A stretch of 62,742 bases of DNA from an uncultured Bacteroidota bacterium (GCA_903877645.1 CAIRES010000076.1:1-62742), one strand, 5' to 3'; shown: positions 16,336-28,085, numbered from the stretch's first letter. The notes: generated from the letters alone by a model not told the origin. A program made the numbers and translations.

Positions 16336-17370
16336 ATGAAAAAAATATTTTACTTTTTCCCGCTTATAATTATAGCAGGTGCTGCTACCGGACAAGATGC
16401 TGATTATGCGAAAGCAAAAAAGCTTGAGTTAACTACAAGCTCATCCATTGGATCAAATTTTTTGTCTGCATTTTCTTTTACACAATTAACTGCAACTAAT
16501 GATGGTACAAATGCTGAGGCGGCTGTAAGAATACGGATGAACCGAGGATATAATTTGGGTTTGGATGTTTCTACGCCAGTTTCTGGTAGTGGCCAGGTAA
16601 AGCCATTAACTCAAAATGGGTTATCAAATAATAGCAGTGCTACAATCAGTCTTCAAAAAGTATTTTGGGGCTTGGGTTTTAAACCAAATATTAAAACTCG
16701 AGATAGTGTAGTTGCTAATTTGAAAAAAGAGGGTAAAATAAAAGGAGCAGATTGGAATTATGAATCACTAGATGACGCGTCAAAGTCACGCATTGACGCT
16801 AGTACAGATTGGGGGACTGCCCTTTTTGTTGGAGCCAAAATTAAGTTTGATCAAATTGGATTCACCTATTTTGCTGACACTGGTTCAGGCACTGTTAAAG
16901 ACGAATCAAAGTTAGGAATAAATATAACCGGCACTTTTGGGATGTTATTTAACAAAGGGAATAATCTCTCAGTATCATACACTTATATAAACTCTTATTC
17001 TGGTACAGATCCTTTAACTTATTCTATACCAGTAAATAGTAGTGGCATTTCAGTTCAACAATCTATTAGCCCAACACCTCCAAGCCAAAACATTGACAGT
17101 AAATTCAAGCTTGAATACGTTTCTGCACCCATAAATTCATCTTTTATGCTTGACCCGAGTATTAGTGCTACAATGAGCCAAAAAGTATTATCTGCCAACC
17201 TGCCAATTTATTTTTTATCCAATGTTGATAAGGATAATAAAAAGACTGGATTAAATGGTGGTATATACATTAGCTACCTAACCGATAAAGATTGGAAGTT
17301 CAATTTTAATAAAGCTAACTACGGCTTTGGTGTATTTATTGGTGCTAACATAAAAGATCTTTTCAACTAA
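16336..17370 (+). CDS. Secreted beta-rich protein, possible outer-membrane barrel
   Basis: A 344-residue protein with a signal peptide (MKKIFYFFPLIIIAGAATGQ). The rest shows repeated amphipathic strands such as VRIRMNRGYNLGLDVSTPV, TALFVGAKIKFDQIGFTYFAD, LGINITGTFGMLF, NLSVSYTYINSY and a last strand YGFGVFIGANIKDLFN that ends near an aromatic. This suggests a porin-like or OmpA-like barrel. No named family was recognised. Base composition is clearly more AT-rich than the genes on either side, which may indicate acquisition by transfer. It ends at a two-way terminator shared with atpA. Confidence 0.7.
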   Translation: MKKIFYFFPLIIIAGAATGQDADYAKAKKLELTTSSSIGSNFLSAFSFTQLTATNDGTNAEAAVRIRMNRGYNLGLDVSTPVSGSGQVKPLTQNGLSNNSSATISLQKVFWGLGFKPNIKTRDSVVANLKKEGKIKGADWNYESLDDASKSRIDASTDWGTALFVGAKIKFDQIGFTYFADTGSGTVKDESKLGINITGTFGMLFNKGNNLSVSYTYINSYSGTDPLTYSIPVNSSGISVQQSISPTPPSQNIDSKFKLEYVSAPINSSFMLDPSISATMSQKVLSANLPIYFLSNVDKDNKKTGLNGGIYISYLTDKDWKFNFNKANYGFGVFIGANIKDLFN

Positions 17371-17397
17371 TATTATATCCAATTTTAGTGCCACAAA

Positions 17398-17427
17398 AAA
17401 AGCCCCCGAAAACATCCGGGGGCTTTT
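17398..17427. terminator. Bidirectional terminator between the 16336 gene and atpA
   Basis: AAAAGCCCCCG and CGGGGGCTTTT form an 11-bp stem with an 8-base loop. It has T-rich ends on both strands and lies between two convergent genes. Confidence 0.9.
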
Positions 17428-17448
17428 GCTATTAGTGTGTTGAGAAAA

Positions 17449-19029
17449 TTAATTCATGAACTGTGGTATCAGCTCTTCAGCCAGCTTTTCCAGCTTTTTG
17501 AGGCCGTCTTCAGGTAAAGCACCTTTCTTGAATTCTTTCAGTACATCAGGCAGCTTTAATTCCATCTGCTGTATAAAGGTTTCTTCGAAGGCTTTTACGT
17601 TCTTTACCGGCACCCTGCGGATAAAGTTGTTGGTACCAAGGTAGATGATGGCCACCTGTTTTTCCACGCTGTAAGGGCTGTACTGTGCTTGTTTCAGTAT
17701 CTCCACGTTACGGCTGCCTTTGTCAATGATATTTTTGGTTGCGGCATCAAGGTCACCACCAAATTTAGAGAAGGCTTCCATCTCTCGGTATAGTGCCTGG
17801 TCCAGTTTCAGCGTACCTGCCACCTTCTTCATTGATTTGATCTGCGCGTTACCACCCACACGGCTCACGGAGATACCTACGTTGATCGCAGGGCGGATAC
17901 CGGAGTTGAACAGGTTGGACTCCAGGAATATCTGTCCGTCGATGATCGAGATCACGTTAGTAGGGATATAAGCGGATACGTCGCCTGCCTGTGTTTCGAT
18001 GATCGGTAATGCGGTAAGCGAACCACCACCTTTCACCATATGCCTGATGCTCTCAGGAAGGTCATTCATTTTCTTAGCTACGTCGTCGTTGTTGATGACT
18101 TTGGCAGCACGCTCCAGCAAGCGGCTATGCAGGTAGAATACATCACCAGGGTATGCTTCACGGCCCGGAGGACGGCGAAGCAGCAGTGATACCTCACGGT
18201 AAGCCACAGCCTGCTTGGAAAGGTCATCATAGATCACCAGTGCCGGACGGCCTGTATCGCGGAAGAACTCGCCTATCGCAGCGCCCGCAAACGGAGCGTA
18301 GAACTGCAAAGGTGCAGGCTCAGAAGCTGATGCCGCTACGATGGTAGTGTATGGCATAGCGCCGTTATCTTCCAGCGTCTTCATCACCTGTGCAACAGTT
18401 GATGCCTTCTGTCCGATAGCTACGTATATGCAATATACAGGCTTGCCTGCCGCATAAAATTCTTTCTGGTTGATGATGGTATCTATACAGATAGCGGTCT
18501 TACCGGTCTGGCGGTCGCCAATAACCAGCTCACGCTGTCCGCGGCCGATAGGGATCATCGCGTCTATCGCTTTGATACCTGTCTGCAGGGGTTCTTTTAC
18601 CGGCTCACGAAATATAACACCGGGGGCTTTACGCTCCAGGGGCATTTCATACAGGTCGCCTTTCAGCGGGCCTTTGCCGTCGATTGGCTCGCCAAGTGTG
18701 TTCACCACGCGGCCTACCATGCCTTCGCCTACTTTGATAGAAGCGATCTGGTTGGTACGGCGTACACGGTCGCCCTCGCGGATCTCCATGTAGTCACCCA
18801 TCAGTACCACACCTACGTTATCTTCTTCAAGGTTCAGCGCTATCGCTTTTACGCCGTTGTCGAACTCCACAAGCTCGCCCTGGCGAACGCTTGTAAGGCC
18901 ATATACGCGGGCAATACCATCACCTATCTGGAGTACAGTACCTACTTCTTCCAGGTTTGCAGCACCATTTGTGTTGCTCAGCTGCTGGCGCAATATCGCC
19001 GAGATCTCGTCTGGTTTAATATCAACCAT
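17449..19029 (-). CDS. atpA: ATP synthase F1 subunit alpha
   Basis: The 526-residue alpha subunit of the F1 head. It has the Walker A motif [15 protein letters not shown], the block [46 protein letters not shown] and the family N-terminus with [18 protein letters not shown]. It is the last gene of the minus-strand atpBEFHA group, 59 bases after atpH. In many bacteria atpG follows; here there is a terminator instead, so atpG, atpD and atpC must be encoded elsewhere. Confidence 0.98.
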   Translation of the reverse strand: MVDIKPDEISAILRQQLSNTNGAANLEEVGTVLQIGDGIARVYGLTSVRQGELVEFDNGVKAIALNLEEDNVGVVLMGDYMEIREGDRVRRTNQIASIKVGEGMVGRVVNTLGEPIDGKGPLKGDLYEMPLERKAPGVIFREPVKEPLQTGIKAIDAMIPIGRGQRELVIGDRQTGKTAICIDTIINQKEFYAAGKPVYCIYVAIGQKASTVAQVMKTLEDNGAMPYTTIVAASASEPAPLQFYAPFAGAAIGEFFRDTGRPALVIYDDLSKQAVAYREVSLLLRRPPGREAYPGDVFYLHSRLLERAAKVINNDDVAKKMNDLPESIRHMVKGGGSLTALPIIETQAGDVSAYIPTNVISIIDGQIFLESNLFNSGIRPAINVGISVSRVGGNAQIKSMKKVAGTLKLDQALYREMEAFSKFGGDLDAATKNIIDKGSRNVEILKQAQYSPYSVEKQVAIIYLGTNNFIRRVPVKNVKAFEETFIQQMELKLPDVLKEFKKGALPEDGLKKLEKLAEELIPQFMN

Positions 19030-19088
19030 ATGTCTGTTTATTTAAAAAATCCTGCCCTGCGGCAGAGGTTAAAATTTATGATCGTTCC

Positions 19089-19649
19089 TTATAGTTTATT
19101 CACATAGCTCGTATCAGTGATACGGGTCCTTAAATCGTTCAGGCTCTTCCTCACGCTGGCATCGTACTGTTTATTTTCAAACTCCAGTACAAATCCGCCT
19201 ATCAGTTCTTCGTTCACTTCTGTTTTCAGGTCTATCGTTCCCTTAGGCAGGTAGCTCGCTACTTTTCCCTGTATAGAATCTGCAACGGCCGGGGTCATAG
19301 CTGAAGCGGTAGTGATCTTTACTGTCCTTATGTTTTTCAGCTCGTTATATTGCTCTGTAAAGGCAATTGCGATCTCAGGGAGGTTCAGCTCACGGCCTTT
19401 GCTCACAATGAGGTTAAGAAAAAGAGAGGTAAAGTTATTGATATGGGCTTTCAGTATCTGGTTAATGATACTGAGTTTTTTATCGCCGCTGATCACCGGG
19501 CTGCGCAGCATAGAAGTAAAATCAGGGCTCTTGGTGCAGATGTTATCTATCAGCTGCATATCGGCAAGCACCGCATCGAGGCAGTTCTTTTCAACAGCAA
19601 GGTCCAGCAATGATTTCGCGTAGCGATGAGCAAGACGGGGGTTAAGCAT
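19089..19649 (-). CDS. atpH: ATP synthase F1 subunit delta
   Basis: The delta subunit, part of the peripheral stalk that joins F1 to the b subunits. The start was placed at the internal ATG (MLNPRLAHRYAKSLLDLAVE), giving 186 residues. This is the normal length and the usual N-terminal sequence; a longer reading to 19694 adds 15 unconserved residues that reach back to the atpF stop. The C-terminal VNEELIGGFVLEFENKQYDASVRKSLNDLR is the family hallmark. Confidence 0.95.
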   Translation of the reverse strand: MLNPRLAHRYAKSLLDLAVEKNCLDAVLADMQLIDNICTKSPDFTSMLRSPVISGDKKLSIINQILKAHINNFTSLFLNLIVSKGRELNLPEIAIAFTEQYNELKNIRTVKITTASAMTPAVADSIQGKVASYLPKGTIDLKTEVNEELIGGFVLEFENKQYDASVRKSLNDLRTRITDTSYVNKL

Positions 19650-19704
19650 AGTTTCTTTTAATTTGGCAATTTGGTGATCCGGCAATGGGTACAAACCCGG
19701 TAGC

Positions 19705-20199
19705 CTAATTCAGTTTAATGTCTTCAGCAAGCATCTTCATGTATGTTTCCTGTCCTTCGGCAGCGCTCAGTTGCTTGCGGATGATCTTTTCGGCAACGGA
19801 TACAGCAAGAAGGCCTATTTCATTCTTCACTTCAGTGAGTGCAGCATTCTTCTGCTGTATGATCTGCTGCTGTGCGTCAATGATAATTTTGTTCGCTTCG
19901 GTCTTGGCCTGCTCCTTGGCTTCGCCAATGATGCGGTCCTTCATTTCTTTAGCTTCACGCAGCATGAGTGTGCGCTCTTCACGTGCCTGAACGAGTAATT
20001 TCTCGTTTTCAGACTGCAATTGGCTCATTTCGCTCTTTACACGCTCAGCAGTTGCTATTGAATCAGCAATGCCCTTTTCACGATCGCCCAAAGAGCTGAG
20101 TATAGGCTGCCATGCAAACTTGCGCAGGATAAAGAATACCGCGAGGAATGCGATCAGTGTCCAAAAGAATAAACCGAGTTCCGGGGTCAGCAGATCCAT
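19705..20199 (-). CDS. atpF: ATP synthase Fo subunit b
   Basis: A 164-residue b subunit with one N-terminal membrane helix (LGLFFWTLIAFLAVFFILRKFAW, about residues 8-30). A long, charged coiled coil (about 35-150) forms the peripheral stalk. It lies between atpE and atpH in the usual order. Confidence 0.96.
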   Translation of the reverse strand: MDLLTPELGLFFWTLIAFLAVFFILRKFAWQPILSSLGDREKGIADSIATAERVKSEMSQLQSENEKLLVQAREERTLMLREAKEMKDRIIGEAKEQAKTEANKIIIDAQQQIIQQKNAALTEVKNEIGLLAVSVAEKIIRKQLSAAEGQETYMKMLAEDIKLN

Positions 20200-20304
20200 A
20201 TTTGACTTAGTTAAAAGGTTAAAAAGTTAATTAGTTGAAATGTTTAAAAAATAACTGCATCCTCTGCCCTCTGCGTTGGATGCAGTTATTGGTTTCTTTG
20301 GCTA

Positions 20305-21730
<1,426 letters not shown>

Positions 21731-21867
21731 TACTGCCTCGAAATTTTGCGCGAAGATATGAGTTTTCTCCTCAAAAACATTCTTTTTTGGTAGAAAAAAT
21801 GCGGCATTTATCTAAAATGCGGCGGAAACTGAGGTATACGGTTGAAGTGAAATAAATTATATAAAGC

Positions 21868-22584
21868 CTACTTGACAAACATATTATACTTTACAATGCA
21901 GTAAAGTGCCCTGAACCCATCTCGCCAGCCTATTTTCTTGCCTTCTTCGTAAGTGCGGCCATAATAAGAGATACCTACTTCGTAAATACGCACCTTGGGT
22001 ACGCGCGATATTTTGGCGGTTACTTCGGGCTCAAATCCGAAACGCTTTTCTTTTAGGTTTATCGCCTGTATGGTTTCTCGTTTGAAAACCTTGTAGCAGG
22101 TTTCCATATCGGTGAGGTTCAGGTTGGTGAGCATGTTGGATGCCTTGGTGAGCCACCTGTTGCCTATTGAGTGCCAATAGAATAAGATACGGTGCGGGTT
22201 GCCACCTATAAAGCGGGAACCATAAACCACATCGGCAAAGCCATCCAGCAAGGGTTTCAGTAGAATGTTGTATTCTTCCGGGTCGTACTCCAGGTCGGCA
22301 TCCTGTATGATCACATAATCGCCTGTAGCTTTTTTAATGCCCGTATGCAGCGCAGCGCCCTTGCCCATATTCACTTCATGCTTGTAATACGTGATCGGAA
22401 GGTCGGGGTTGGCGGCTTTGTAGGCCAGTATAGATTCTTCGGTCTTGTCTTTGGAGCAGTCATTAACAATGATCAGTTCCTTCTGCATACCCGCCACCAG
22501 CCGCACAGCCTTTACCTTATCCAATATCCTGTGAATAGTAGGGCCTTCGTTATAAGCAGGGATCACAATAGACAATGTGGGCAT
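21868..22584 (-). CDS. Glycosyltransferase family 2 (polyprenyl-phosphate type)
   Basis: A 238-residue GT-A fold enzyme without membrane segments, similar in layout to dolichyl/undecaprenyl-phosphate mannosyltransferases (DPM1-like). Motifs: [14 protein letters not shown] at the N-terminus, [12 protein letters not shown], and the metal-binding [11 protein letters not shown] near residue 97, followed by [10 protein letters not shown] and [13 protein letters not shown]. It likely transfers a sugar from a nucleotide donor to a lipid carrier. That would suit the two TMTC-like membrane enzymes in this window, which need lipid-linked sugar (inference). It lies upstream of atpB on the same strand with 137 bases between. 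Confidence 0.9.
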   Translation of the reverse strand: MPTLSIVIPAYNEGPTIHRILDKVKAVRLVAGMQKELIIVNDCSKDKTEESILAYKAANPDLPITYYKHEVNMGKGAALHTGIKKATGDYVIIQDADLEYDPEEYNILLKPLLDGFADVVYGSRFIGGNPHRILFYWHSIGNRWLTKASNMLTNLNLTDMETCYKVFKRETIQAINLKEKRFGFEPEVTAKISRVPKVRIYEVGISYYGRTYEEGKKIGWRDGFRALYCIVKYNMFVK

Positions 22585-22657
22585 CAGGAGAATAATTTGA
22601 CTGCAAAATACAATTTCATTGGCGTATAAAACGCATAAAATTTCACATAATCCTCAT

Positions 22658-23086
22658 TTACCGGCTCCCTTTACAACTATCGTTCTCCCACACATAATCG
22701 GGTATTACTGAAATGTCCGGGGTGTGGTTCAGTTCCAGTTGGCCATCAAGGTCTATGATAATGTGCGTTCTTATGGTATCTGCAATAGCGCATTTAGGAT
22801 AGGGGTAGGTGACCTCGTACCAAACCTTTACACCCGCAAAATTGCCGGTGGTATAGGTACTGTCTTCCCAAGGCAGCATGGTGTATTTCAGCTTTCCTTT
22901 TCGGTTGGTGTAAGTGTAGATCGAGTTTACCCCGGTTCCCGTTACCCACTTGCTGTGCTGTAGTATATCGTGTCGGGTATATGCCAGCAGAAAACTATCT
23001 GCGCGGTGCCGGATGGTGGCACGGGTGTATTGCTGCGCAAATGCGAATGATGGAAGCAACAGGAGCAGTGCAAGAAATTTTTTCAC
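22658..23086 (-). CDS. Small secreted protein of unknown function
   Basis: A 142-residue protein with a clear signal peptide (MKKFLALLLLLPSFAFAQQ). The mature part is a single small domain with WYEVTYPYPKCAIADTIRTHIIIDLDGQLELN. It has two cysteines (in PKCAIA and NDSCKG), which could form a disulphide. No family was recognised. It lies between pnp and the glycosyltransferase gene and is preceded by the pnp terminator. Confidence 0.7.
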   Translation of the reverse strand: MKKFLALLLLLPSFAFAQQYTRATIRHRADSFLLAYTRHDILQHSKWVTGTGVNSIYTYTNRKGKLKYTMLPWEDSTYTTGNFAGVKVWYEVTYPYPKCAIADTIRTHIIIDLDGQLELNHTPDISVIPDYVWENDSCKGSR

Positions 23087-23120
23087 GCAGCGGTGGTTTG
23101 GCTGATCAAATATAAAACAA

Positions 23121-23148
23121 AACGGCCCATCTTTTCAGACGGGCCGTT
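23121..23148 (-). terminator. Terminator after pnp
   Basis: AACGGCCC and GGGCCGTT (extended by ATCT/AGAC with one wobble) form a 12-bp stem with a 4-base loop. On the minus strand the stem is followed by TTGTTTTATATTT. Confidence 0.85.
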
Positions 23149-23169
23149 CATTGTTATATAAAGCTATGC

Positions 23170-25470
23170 TTAGAGTGCCATATCGGCATCATCGCTCGCG
23201 CTTACCTGTGGGGCAGCTTCGTTGCTGGCTTCTGCTTTATTATCATTGTTGCGTGGGCCACGGTCGTTGCCACCGCTACGGCGATCTCCACGGTCACCAC
23301 CACTGCGGCGGTCATCGCCACCTTCGCGGCGCTCGCGTGGTGCCGGTTCCACATAGCCATCGGGCTTTGGCATCAGCACTTTGCGGCTCAGGCGCAGCTT
23401 GCCCGTTTTAGGGTCTGTACCTGTCAGTTGTATCTTGATCACGTCACCTTCTTTCAGCACACCATCGAGGTTTTCGAGGCGCTTCCAGCTTACTTCAGAG
23501 ATGTGCAGTAAACCTTGCTTGCCCGGCATGAATTCTACGAATGCGCCGAAAGGCATGATGCTCTTTACAGTGCCTTCATAGGTAGCGCCGATCTCAGGTA
23601 TAGCTACTATATTGCGGATGCGGGTAAGGGCTGCATCAATGCTCGCCTTGTTGGCAGAGAATATTTTGATGATGCCTTGTTCGCCTACTTCTTCGATATT
23701 TATTTTAGCGCCTGTTTCACGCTGCATTTCCTGTATGATCTTGCCGCCGGGGCCTATGATAGCGCCTATGAACTCACGGTCTATCGACAGTTGCTCTATG
23801 CGTGGTGCCTGCGGTTTCAGTTCTGCGCGTGGTGCCGGTACACACTGGTACATTGCATCCAGTATGTGTAAGCGGCCGCGTTTAGCCTGCTCCAGTGCCT
23901 GCATCATTACTTCCATGCTCAGTCCGTCGCACTTGATGTCCATCTGTATACCACAGATGCCATCACGGGTACCGGTTACTTTAAAGTCCATATCACCCAG
24001 GTGATCTTCATCGCCAAGTATGTCTGTAAGTACTGCAAATTTGCCGCCTTCAGCTATCAGGCCCATCGCCACACCACTTACGTGCTTGGTGAAAGGAACG
24101 CCTGCATCCATCAGTGCCATAGAGCCTGCGCATACAGTAGCCATTGACGAAGAACCATTTGACTCAAGGATATCAGATACCACACGTACAGTGTATGGAT
24201 AATCAGCAGGCATCATCTGCTTCAGCGAGCGGTTGGCAAGTGCGCCGTGGCCCACTTCCCTGCGGCTCTGGCCGCGCATCATCTTCACCTCGCCTGTAGA
24301 GAAGGGAGGGAAGTTGTAATGCAGTATGAATTTCTGGTAATCAGATGTTGCGGCAGTTTCCAGCAGCAATTCATCATCAGTAGTGCCGAGGGTAACTGTA
24401 GTGAGTGACTGTGTTTCGCCACGTGTGAACAGTGCGCTGCCGTGTGGAGAAGGCAACAGGTCTGTTTCGAGTGTCAGCGGGCGCACCACTTCAAGTGTAC
24501 GGCCATCGAGGCGCACCTTTTCGTTGATCATCATCTCGCGGATCACTTTCTTTTCAAGGTCGTGGAAGTACATGCTGATCAGCGCTGCATCTTCCGGCTT
24601 CATTTCCTCTTCAGCTATGCTCAGTTTGAAGTCTTCTTTTACTTTCTTGAATGCATCACCACGCTCGTGTTTGCCGAGTGCGCCCTTGGCTACATTGTAT
24701 ATAGCTGTAGTGCCATAAGCAGCTATGCGTGCTTCCAGCTCAGGGTTAGTGTATGGCTTGGTGTATTCACGTTTTGCAGTTACGCCTACTTTTTCACGCA
24801 GGTCGTGTTGCAGCTTCACTTGTTCTTTGATGGCGGCATGTCCTGTTTCTATTGCTTTCAGCAGGCCTGCTTCGTCGCACTCCTTGCCTTCGCCTTCCAC
24901 CATCATTATGTTAGTGGCAGTTGCTGCTACTATTATATTGATGTCGGCATCAGCCAACTCTGTGCGGGTAGGGTTTACTTTATATGCGCCATTGATGCGG
25001 GCTACACGTACTTCAGAGATCACTTCCTGGATCGGAATGTCCGATACAGCCAGCGCTGCTGATGCTGCGAGGCAAGCCAGCGCATCAGGCATCACGTCTT
25101 CATCCGAAGAGATCAGTGATACCAGCACCTGCACTTCGCACAGGTAATCATCAGGGAACAAAGGGCGCAATGCGCGGTCTATAAGGCGTGAGGTGAGTAT
25201 TTCGTAATCGTTAAGGCGTGCCTCACGTTTGAAGAAAGAACCGGGGATGCGGCCTGCAGATGCAAACTTCTCCTGGTAATCAACGCTTAATGGAAAAAAT
25301 GACTGGCCGGGTTTCGGCTCTTTGGAGGCTACTACTGTAGCCAGTATCATACATTTGCCCTGGCGCACTACTACGGCGCCATCGGCCTGGCGGGCCATTT
25401 TGCCCGTCTCAATGGATATTTCGCGACCGTCGCTCGATTTGAACGATACGGAAATCGGATTTGGTGTCAT
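23170..25470 (-). CDS. pnp: Polyribonucleotide nucleotidyltransferase (PNPase)
   Basis: A 766-residue 3'-5' phosphorolytic exoribonuclease. It has two RNase PH cores, the second with GFxxxD-type LTDILGDEDHLGDMDFKVTGT. A KH domain follows near 565-625 (FIGAIIGPGGKIIQEMQRETGAKINIEE) and then an S1 domain (YEGTVKSIMPFGAFVEFMPGKQGLLHISE). After residue about 715 the tail is rich in Arg, Gly and Asp (RERREGGDDRRSGGDRGDRR), an RGG-like extension that may add RNA binding. It is downstream of rpsO on the same strand, the conserved bacterial rpsO-pnp order. Confidence 0.98.
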   Translation of the reverse strand: MTPNPISVSFKSSDGREISIETGKMARQADGAVVVRQGKCMILATVVASKEPKPGQSFFPLSVDYQEKFASAGRIPGSFFKREARLNDYEILTSRLIDRALRPLFPDDYLCEVQVLVSLISSDEDVMPDALACLAASAALAVSDIPIQEVISEVRVARINGAYKVNPTRTELADADINIIVAATATNIMMVEGEGKECDEAGLLKAIETGHAAIKEQVKLQHDLREKVGVTAKREYTKPYTNPELEARIAAYGTTAIYNVAKGALGKHERGDAFKKVKEDFKLSIAEEEMKPEDAALISMYFHDLEKKVIREMMINEKVRLDGRTLEVVRPLTLETDLLPSPHGSALFTRGETQSLTTVTLGTTDDELLLETAATSDYQKFILHYNFPPFSTGEVKMMRGQSRREVGHGALANRSLKQMMPADYPYTVRVVSDILESNGSSSMATVCAGSMALMDAGVPFTKHVSGVAMGLIAEGGKFAVLTDILGDEDHLGDMDFKVTGTRDGICGIQMDIKCDGLSMEVMMQALEQAKRGRLHILDAMYQCVPAPRAELKPQAPRIEQLSIDREFIGAIIGPGGKIIQEMQRETGAKINIEEVGEQGIIKIFSANKASIDAALTRIRNIVAIPEIGATYEGTVKSIMPFGAFVEFMPGKQGLLHISEVSWKRLENLDGVLKEGDVIKIQLTGTDPKTGKLRLSRKVLMPKPDGYVEPAPRERREGGDDRRSGGDRGDRRSGGNDRGPRNNDNKAEASNEAAPQVSASDDADMAL

Positions 25471-25565
25471 ACATCAAATAATTTAAGTCGGATGAAACTA
25501 AAATTAAGACAACCCATAGCACACACGTATGTAATGCAAGGGGATGCCTTATCTTTTTTAAATAA

Positions 25566-25592
25566 CAATTCCCAACCAATAGTTGGGAATTG
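25566..25592 (-). terminator. Hairpin between rpsO and pnp
   Basis: CAATTCCCAAC and GTTGGGAATTG make an 11-bp stem with a 5-base loop, 15 bases after the rpsO stop on the minus strand. The T-run after it is broken (TTATTT), so it may terminate only partly or act as a processing site. Confidence 0.6.
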
Positions 25593-25606
25593 CTTAATAG
25601 CGTTGC

Positions 25607-25879
25607 TTATTTACGTAAGCCAAGCTTTTCCAGCAGGCCACGATAAGACGTGAGGTTGTTATGGCTCAGATATATTAATAACCTTTTGCGGCGTCCTACC
25701 ATCTGCATCAGTCCACGGTTGCTTGAAAAGTCTTTTTTATTAGTCTTCAAGTGGTTGGAGATGTGGTTGATACGCTCTGTGAGCATAGCGATCTGCGCTT
25801 CGATAGATCCCGTATTGGTTTCTGCTCCACCGAAGGTTTTGAAAATGTTTGCCTTTTTTTCAGCTGTAAAATGAGACAT
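25607..25879 (-). CDS. rpsO: 30S ribosomal protein S15
   Basis: A 90-residue primary 16S rRNA-binding protein of the small subunit. The family block GSIEAQIAMLTERINHISNHLKTNKKDFSSNRGLMQMVGRRKRLLIYL is complete. The length is normal, and it lies upstream of pnp as in most bacteria. Confidence 0.98.
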   Translation of the reverse strand: MSHFTAEKKANIFKTFGGAETNTGSIEAQIAMLTERINHISNHLKTNKKDFSSNRGLMQMVGRRKRLLIYLSHNNLTSYRGLLEKLGLRK

Positions 25880-26045
25880 TGTGCATCAAAATTTTAAAAT
25901 AAAAATATATTTGGAGGGCAAAAATAGGGAAAAAATGTGAATAATCAGGATTTTTTGATCACCCCATCTTATAAGAATGATAATTTATTAACGACAGCCA
26001 TACATTTGTAGGTCTTATTATATATATACGGCAAAATATTAGGGA

Positions 26046-28085
26046 TCAAAGGCCGAAATCCTTCCCGTCCTTCATCGCTTGGTGATAATTAGGGTTGATC
26101 TGCGTAAATCCTAAACTAATAGCTTTTTCAATGTCCTGCAATGCGTGCGTATGGTCATGTTTTTGCGCGTAAGCCATAGAGCGTGCATAATATACTTCAC
26201 CCATATTCGGGTTCAGGGCCAGGCAATGCTCAAAATCCTGCATCGCCTCATCTGTGCGGTGCAGTCGCACCAGCAGGCGGCCCCTGTTGAGATAAGGAGG
26301 TATCATATCTGCATTCTGGGCTATGGCTATCGCATAATGCGCCAACGCAGAATCTGATTGGTGCATCATATCATACAGGTTGCCCAGGTTGCTGTGTGCC
26401 TCGGGGAAGTAGGGCTTCAGCCTCAGCGCCGTGCGGAAGCAATAGGCCGATGAATCGAAATTGTGCGATATGGCCGATATAATGGCCAGTCCAAGGTAGG
26501 CGCTGGCATCCATATCACTTTCCTTCAGCGACAGGGCTTTGTAATAATTCCGTTTGGCATCAGCAAATTTGTTCACACTTCTTTCCAGTTCGCCAAGGGA
26601 TACATATGGGTTCGCAAAATCAGGCTGTAGTTTTATCGCCTCTGTCAGCATTTGGTATGATGAGTCATAGAAAACCTGTCGCTCCTTAGGGTCTACAGAT
26701 TCATTGAATTTATTAAAATAATTGAACCCGAGATTGTTATAGGCATTCGGCGCGCGCGATGGTTCCTTCTCTATCTCGTCTGTCCATAGGGTAGTAGCAT
26801 CGTACCATGCCCCGCAGCGCTGGTTGCTCATGTAACCGAGGGCAAGGATGTATACAAGCGTTCCGATAAGAATAGTATTTCCTGTTTTGTGGTCGCCCCA
26901 CGGCTCGAAATATCCCGATACAAACCACCCTGCTAAAAAGAACAAACCAAAATAAGGGATGTAGCTATACCTGTCGGCAATGATAGCCCCGCCTACAGGT
27001 ATGAATTGCAGCAGCAGTATTATATTGACGAGGAAAAATAAGCTGCCGAAAACCACGACCTTGTTTTTACGTCCGAAAAACCAGACTCCCGCTATTATAG
27101 CGGCAATAACAAACGGGAATGCATAATACACTACATGCAGCGGCTTATCAGGGTAGGGATAAAAGTTGCAGAGATGCACAGGCACGATGGCCTTCCACAG
27201 GTATGTGAAGAATGCATAGCAGCCAAGCGCTATCCGTTCTGTAAAATTAAAGGTCACATTCAGCGTGTTCAGCGATCCGAATTGTTGCTGATCCAGGATA
27301 GATCTGTAGCCGGCCGCGATAGACAATGCAAAGTGCGGTAGCTTCTCTAAAATGAGCTTTATATTCAACGGCCTTTTTTCAAAATAGTCTATGAGCAGCA
27401 ATGTCAGGGGCAGCACTACTGCCACGGGCTTAGAGAGCAGTGATAAGAGATACAGCAGGATGGTACAGGTATACCACAAAACTTTTTTATGTTCACTGCG
27501 GATATAGTAAATGTGGGTAATGCATGCACCAATATAAAACGCGCCATACAGCACATCCTTCCTTCCGGCCAGCCATGCTAGCGACTCCACATGCATAGGG
27601 TGCAGCCCGAAGAGTAATGCCACAACTACTGCGGCTACCTGCCTGCGCGTGAGCAGCATGGTAAAATGGTACACCAGCAGGGTGGTGAGTATATGCAGCA
27701 GCAGGCTATCCAGGTGATACAGGTAGGGCTGCAATTGCACATAGCTGTACTCTATACCATAGCTGAGAATAGTAAGCGGGTGATAGTTACCCATTATCGG
27801 GTTCGAAAAAATATTCTTCAATCCTTCTGCCGAAACATCCTTGATCAGCGGATTGTCTCTTATATAGCCGGGGTCGTCCCAGTTGGTGAACAGATCATTG
27901 GTGCATGCCTTCAAAAAAAGCCACGTGATAATAGCAATGCCCGTCGGTACAAGTATGTGCTTATATTTTGCTAAAAAGCCGTTACCTGAAGGCGTTGCAG
28001 GTTTTTGCTGCTTCGCTTGCGGCATAGCAGGACGCGCCGCAGGTGTGCCTGTGTTATTCTGTGGTCTGTTCTTTTTATTCGCCAT
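26046..28085 (-). CDS. TMTC-like membrane glycosyltransferase with TPR domain
   Basis: A 679-residue protein. A Pro/Gln/Ala-rich cytoplasmic N-terminus is followed by about ten to eleven membrane segments (about residues 42-425) and then a C-terminal block of TPR repeats (about 440-670). The first external loop has the acidic pair D70-D71 in TNWDDPGYIRDNPL, and the next loop reads GLHPMHVESLAWLAGRKDVLY. This layout is shared with the TMTC family of GT-C O-mannosyltransferases. By analogy it would move a lipid-linked sugar onto Ser/Thr of exported proteins. A paralogue lies at 40998-42719. The next genes upstream on this strand encode two Ser/Thr-rich Ig-like surface proteins, possible substrates (inference). 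Confidence 0.8.
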   Translation of the reverse strand: MANKKNRPQNNTGTPAARPAMPQAKQQKPATPSGNGFLAKYKHILVPTGIAIITWLFLKACTNDLFTNWDDPGYIRDNPLIKDVSAEGLKNIFSNPIMGNYHPLTILSYGIEYSYVQLQPYLYHLDSLLLHILTTLLVYHFTMLLTRRQVAAVVVALLFGLHPMHVESLAWLAGRKDVLYGAFYIGACITHIYYIRSEHKKVLWYTCTILLYLLSLLSKPVAVVLPLTLLLIDYFEKRPLNIKLILEKLPHFALSIAAGYRSILDQQQFGSLNTLNVTFNFTERIALGCYAFFTYLWKAIVPVHLCNFYPYPDKPLHVVYYAFPFVIAAIIAGVWFFGRKNKVVVFGSLFFLVNIILLLQFIPVGGAIIADRYSYIPYFGLFFLAGWFVSGYFEPWGDHKTGNTILIGTLVYILALGYMSNQRCGAWYDATTLWTDEIEKEPSRAPNAYNNLGFNYFNKFNESVDPKERQVFYDSSYQMLTEAIKLQPDFANPYVSLGELERSVNKFADAKRNYYKALSLKESDMDASAYLGLAIISAISHNFDSSAYCFRTALRLKPYFPEAHSNLGNLYDMMHQSDSALAHYAIAIAQNADMIPPYLNRGRLLVRLHRTDEAMQDFEHCLALNPNMGEVYYARSMAYAQKHDHTHALQDIEKAISLGFTQINPNYHQAMKDGKDFGL

